From Oscillatoriales cyanobacterium (GTDB lineage: Bacteria; Cyanobacteriota; Cyanobacteriia; Cyanobacteriales; Laspinemataceae), in contig JAABRM010000047.1 in assembly GCA_011390955.1 (NCBI GenBank), forward strand, positions 1 to 56,014: a DNA stretch of 56,014 nucleotides, in the 5' to 3' direction. Position 1 is the first letter of the stretch; every line of letters starts with the position of its first letter. The notes beneath the pieces are model-generated. The model saw only the letters and a list, made by a program, of their open reading frames with translations, was not told the DNA's origin and did not search any database. A program made the translations under genes and the position numbers. Positions 52,431 through 56,014 of this stretch are shown piece after piece.

Positions 52431-52643
52431 TTCCCAACCCATCCAGATCCATCCGAAGAGAGGAAAGAGGTGAACCATGAAAGAGGAAAGAGGAAAATTC
52501 TCTCTCCTCTCTCCTGCAAACCTCTATCCTCGTTTTAGGGGTTTGGCGGGATCGACTTAATTCGTGTCAGTTATGCCAAATTTGCCGATAACGATTAATA
52601 TTGAACGTCAAATAGCAAGCAGGAAGCTACAACCAGAAAACTT

Positions 52644-53741
52644 ATGGCTTTGATTTTGACGTTTTTAGGTAAGGGTGGGACAGGGAAAACCACAATGGCG
52701 ATCGCCGCTGCCCGGAGTTTGGCCGCCCAAGGCAAGCGGGTGCTGCTCGCGAGTCAAGACACTAGCCCAACATTTGGGCTAATTCTAGGTCAGACCGTTG
52801 GCCCAGATCCACAAGAAACTGCCCCGAACTTGAAGGCGGTGCAGTTGGAGTCAGCGGTACTCCTAGATCGGAGTTGGGAACAGTTGAAAAAACTGGAAGC
52901 GGAATATGTCCGCACTCCTTTTTTTAAAGAAGTTTATGGTCAAGAACTCGGTGTTTTACCGGGGATGGATAGCGCCCTAGCCTTGAATGCGATTCGCGAG
53001 TATGATGCAGCGGGTGATTATGATGCGATCGTCTATGATGGCAGCGGCGATAAACATACCCTGCGGATGTTGGGGATGCCAGAAATTCTCAGTTGGTATT
53101 TGCGCCGTTTTAAGGATGTGTTGGCGCAGTCGGATCTCGGTAAAGCCTTGTCACCTTTTGTCCAACCTGTCACCAGTGCGGTTTTTAACGTGAGTTGGAG
53201 TAGTGATGATATTGGCGGTAAACCAGCCCAGGAAGTGAATAACCTGCTGGATCGAGGGAAAACGGCGGTATCGGATCCCCAGCGGGTCGTGGCTTATTTG
53301 GTGACGACTCAGGATAAAACTGCCATCGCTACCGCCCGTTATTTGTGGGGCAGCGCCCAACAAGTCGGTTTAACGGTGGCTGGGGTGCTGGCAAACCAAG
53401 CATCTGTCAGCGAAGAATTAAAAGCTGAATTTGCCCCCTTGGATCTGGCAGCAATCCCCCAGCGGTCTGGAGATGATTGGCAAGGTGCGATCGCGGCTTT
53501 ACCGGATTTCACCAAAGCCACACAAGCCCCTCGTTCGGTAGAAATTGACGTGGTATCGGGGACAGTCCGGTTATATTTGCCCACTTTTGATAAAAAGCAG
53601 GTCAAACTATTGCAATATGGGCCGGAAGTTACCATTGAAGCAGGCGATCAACGGCGGAATATTTTCCTGCCTAATCAGTTGCGAGGCAAACCCGTTAAAG
53701 GGGCTAAATTCCAAAATGGCTATTTGATTATTTCTTTTTAG
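52644..53741 (+). CDS. ArsA/Get3-like ATPase
   Basis: A 365-residue P-loop ATPase. Deviant Walker A: TFLGKGGTGKTTMAIAAARS (KGGTGKTT, residues 10-17). Switch-like region: YDAIVYDGSGDKHTLRMLGM. The C-terminal ~80 residues (VVSGTVRLYLPTFDKKQVKL and FLPNQLRGKPVKGAKFQNGY) form an alpha-crystallin-like domain usual in cyanobacterial ArsA-type proteins. Eukaryotic Get3 handles tail-anchored proteins and ArsA pumps arsenite; the bacterial partner here is unknown. The arsenite-binding cysteines are missing, so arsenic resistance is unlikely. Start at 52644. Confidence 0.9.
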   Translation: MALILTFLGKGGTGKTTMAIAAARSLAAQGKRVLLASQDTSPTFGLILGQTVGPDPQETAPNLKAVQLESAVLLDRSWEQLKKLEAEYVRTPFFKEVYGQELGVLPGMDSALALNAIREYDAAGDYDAIVYDGSGDKHTLRMLGMPEILSWYLRRFKDVLAQSDLGKALSPFVQPVTSAVFNVSWSSDDIGGKPAQEVNNLLDRGKTAVSDPQRVVAYLVTTQDKTAIATARYLWGSAQQVGLTVAGVLANQASVSEELKAEFAPLDLAAIPQRSGDDWQGAIAALPDFTKATQAPRSVEIDVVSGTVRLYLPTFDKKQVKLLQYGPEVTIEAGDQRRNIFLPNQLRGKPVKGAKFQNGYLIISF

Positions 53742-54181
53742 GGCAGGACTTACCCATAAACCCTAAACCTGTAGGGTTGATTCGCGAATCAACCCTATAA
53801 CAAACATGACGCTTCAAGAAGCGTAACTCCCCAATAACATAAACCAAAGTTAGAGTTAACCAAACGAAATAAAAGAAAAACTTATAGGTTTAATTTAATA
53901 TTTTGTTCCAAATCCATGTGAAAAAACGCAAAAATCTGTGGATTTTAGTATAGACTTAAGCACATGAATATTCCGGTATTAATAGAGTATGGTCTATGGA
54001 CAATGGTGCAGGGCAGCTATCACCTTCCAGCCCCATTCGGAGAGCGGCCATCTCTGAACTCCCTGTCAACGGGTTCTCCCGTAACACCCGTGCTGTAGGG
54101 GTGAAACGCTTCACTCTTACTTTTTCAAGCACACTTATTACAATAATCGCTCCTCGTTAGACGAGGCGGAAGGAGGTATTC
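53742..54181 (+). promoter_or_regulatory. Long upstream region and structured leader of sbtA
   Basis: Contains the palindrome GTAGGGTTGATTCGCGAATC at 53771-53797, an AT-rich stretch to about 53990, and then about 190 bases of more GC-rich sequence up to the start codon. The latter has hairpins ACGGG-TTCT-CCCGT (54069-54082) and CCTCGT-TAG-ACGAGG (54152-54166), the second directly before AGGAGGT (54171-54177). It may be a regulatory 5' UTR. sbtA is CO2-responsive in known strains. No riboswitch class recognised. Confidence 0.5.
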
Positions 54182-55294
54182 GTGGATTTTTTGTCGCTTT
54201 TTCTAATGGACTTCGTTAAGCAGTTGCAGTCCCCAACCCTGGCCTTTTTGATTGGGGGGATAATCATTGCTGCCCTTGGTAGCGAATTGGTAATTCCAGA
54301 GTCAATTTGTACGATCATCGTCTTTATGCTACTCACTAAAGTCGGTCTGACTGGTGGAATGGCGATCCGCGATTCTAATCCGGCGGATGTACTGTTACCT
54401 GCATTTTTTGCCGCACTAACAGGGATTGTGATTGTATTCGTCGCCCGCTACACATTAGGCAAGCTGCCGAAGGTCAAAACCGTGGATGCGATCGCGACTG
54501 GGGGATTGTTTGGCGCCGTCAGTGGTTCTACGATGGCCGCTGGTCTGACGGTACTGGAAGAACAAAAAATCACATTTGAGGCATGGTCTGCGGCACTTTA
54601 TCCCTTCATGGATATCCCTGCGCTCGTAACTGCGATTGTTGTGGCCAATATTTACCTTAACAATAAGAAGCGTAAAGAATTAGCCCGCGCTGCTATGGAG
54701 GGGTCTTTGACCAAGCAGCCCGTTGCCGCAGGGGATTATCCCAGCACTCGGCAGGAGTATCTCAGCCAGCAGAAGGATCCTGATGATAACAAAGTCAAGA
54801 TCTGGCCGATTATCGAGGAAAGCCTCCGGGGTCCTGCCTTATCGGCAATGCTGCTCGGCCTCGCCCTTGGCCTGTTCACCCAACCAGAAAATGTCTATCA
54901 AAGCTTCTACAATCCCCTCTTTCGCGGTTTGCTCTCAATCTTGATGCTGGTCATGGGGATGGAGGCTTGGTCACGACTTGGCGAACTGCGTAAGGTGGCC
55001 CAGTGGTATGTTGTGTATAGTTTAATCGCACCGATTGTGCATGGGCTGATCGCCTTCGGTCTCGGCATGATTGCCCACTACACCGTGAACTTCAGCATGG
55101 GCGGCGTCGTGATCCTGGCTGTGATCGCCTCCTCTAGTTCAGATATCTCAGGTCCGCCCACATTGCGAGCCGGTATCCCTTCGGCCAATCCATCGGCCTA
55201 TATCGGTGCGTCCACCGCCGTCGGTACGCCAATCGCGATCGGCTTGTGTATCCCGCTCTTTATCGGGCTTGCCCAAGCGATCGGCGGACTCTAA
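54182..55294 (+). CDS. sbtA: Sodium-dependent bicarbonate transporter SbtA
   Basis: A 370-residue inner-membrane transporter that imports bicarbonate with Na+, high affinity, for the CO2-concentrating mechanism. GTG start with AGGAGGT at ideal spacing. Two inverted five-TM halves separated by a cytosolic loop (about 165-210). FLSLFLMDFVKQLQSPTLAF at the N-terminus and SSSSDISGPPTLRAGIPSAN (DISGPPT) near the C-terminus are SbtA motifs; the first half has ATGGLFGAVSGSTMAAGL. Length is normal. Followed by sbtB 87 bases later. The codons are more C/G-ending than in neighbouring genes. Confidence 0.96.
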   Translation: MDFLSLFLMDFVKQLQSPTLAFLIGGIIIAALGSELVIPESICTIIVFMLLTKVGLTGGMAIRDSNPADVLLPAFFAALTGIVIVFVARYTLGKLPKVKTVDAIATGGLFGAVSGSTMAAGLTVLEEQKITFEAWSAALYPFMDIPALVTAIVVANIYLNNKKRKELARAAMEGSLTKQPVAAGDYPSTRQEYLSQQKDPDDNKVKIWPIIEESLRGPALSAMLLGLALGLFTQPENVYQSFYNPLFRGLLSILMLVMGMEAWSRLGELRKVAQWYVVYSLIAPIVHGLIAFGLGMIAHYTVNFSMGGVVILAVIASSSSDISGPPTLRAGIPSANPSAYIGASTAVGTPIAIGLCIPLFIGLAQAIGGL

Positions 55295-55363
55295 TCCCAG
55301 ACACGGGTCGAGGTCTGTCGGTGCTCCCTTGATCCGGCAGATCGAGTAGATTAATGTACATAA

Positions 55364-55714
<351 letters not shown>

Positions 55715-55775
55715 ATCGAGACGACGATGGCGGTTTGCCCGCGTCACTCATTGACGACTAAGCTCTTTGAAATCC

Positions 55776-55819
55776 AGGCAACCGCATCCAAAGACCATCT
55801 TCGATCGGTTGCCTTTTTC
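55776..55819 (+). terminator. Terminator of the sbtAB operon
   Basis: AGGCAACCG (55776-55784) and CGGTTGCCT (55806-55814) form a perfect 9-bp stem, with a T-run right after. The loop of 21 bases is longish, but the T-run supports termination. Confidence 0.8.
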
Positions 55820-55912
55820 ATACCCCCCTGTTTTATCCTCACATTTGAAATATCGGCATTTGATGCAGATAAATTAGAGTTAGTCATACCATTTACCAAA
55901 ATTTATGCATCT

Positions 55913-55984
55913 GTAGGGGCGCAAGCCGAAGCGCCCCTACAAGTTTTTGGTGATTTATCTGTAGGGGCGCTTCGGCTTGCGCCC
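55913..55984. repeat. Inverted pair of GTAGGGGCGC repeats
   Basis: GTAGGGGCGCAAGCCGAAGC GCCCCTAC at 55913-55940 and its reverse GTAGGGGCGCTTCGGCTTGC at 55961-55984, around an AGTTTTTGGTGATTTATC loop. Same design as at 15920-15984. Confidence 0.75.
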
Positions 55985-56014
55985 AAATTAACCTTGAAAT
56001 AGTAGCAATAATTT

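Overview
This 56 kb window comes from a cyanobacterium, probably a filamentous Oscillatoriales-type strain. The evidence is dense HIP1 octamers (GCGATCGC), cytochrome b6f genes (petB, petD), the SbtA/SbtB bicarbonate system, a cyanobacterial-length GlgC, CtpA, a Tab2-family protein, a CBS-CP12 fusion and a typical cyanobacterial tmRNA tag. Intergenic DNA is rich in heptamer minisatellites, palindromes and short inverted-repeat elements. Species was not determined.

Region 1 (about 1-12 kb) is the most unusual part. A minus-strand gene set encodes a 4-TM protein, a tubulin/FtsZ-like GTPase, a 1117-residue actin/Hsp70-fold protein and two tandem-duplicated coiled-coil lipoproteins. Divergent from it is a lipoprotein with a von Willebrand A-type MIDAS motif. 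Together they look like an envelope-anchored machine that combines actin-fold and tubulin-fold NTPases. Two proteins of unknown function follow (11.6-13.2 kb).

Region 2 (13.7-18.2 kb) holds a GHL10 glycoside hydrolase-like protein, a pentapeptide-repeat protein, a ThiF/HesA-like E1 enzyme and a Tab2 homologue. Region 3 (18.2-22.5 kb) is an accessory patch. A 63-bp direct repeat that includes the 3' end of the Tab2 gene brackets about 3.3 kb of AT-rich unknown genes, two PIN-domain toxin-antitoxin pairs, gene debris and inverted-repeat elements. A third PIN pair lies just outside.

Region 4 (22.8-28.3 kb) has mtnP, a ComB-family phosphatase, an LpxB-related glycosyltransferase, ssrA (tmRNA) with a clear promoter and terminator, and cysC. 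Region 5 (28.7-38.1 kb) is a signalling cluster: a chemoreceptor, a CheW-like protein, a CheA-REC hybrid kinase and a large PAS-GAF hybrid histidine kinase. Region 6 (38.3-46 kb) has glgC, a broken P-loop kinase gene, a DnaJ-family chaperone, two peroxiredoxins, a secreted protein, a zinc-ribbon membrane protein and a glycosyltransferase.

Region 7 (46.3-56 kb) is photosynthetic core: petD and petB, divergent from ctpA, then CBS-CP12, tRNA-Ala(GGC), hisF, a DUF2862 protein, an ArsA/Get3-like ATPase, and sbtA-sbtB with a long leader. The sbtAB genes use C-ending codons more than their neighbours.

A recurring theme is small repeats rewriting genes. A palindrome of the GCGATTC...GAATCGC type sits in frame inside at least four coding regions. 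A 125-bp TA-flanked MITE is present in one copy of a duplicated segment and absent from the other. Minisatellites abut a truncated kinase gene.
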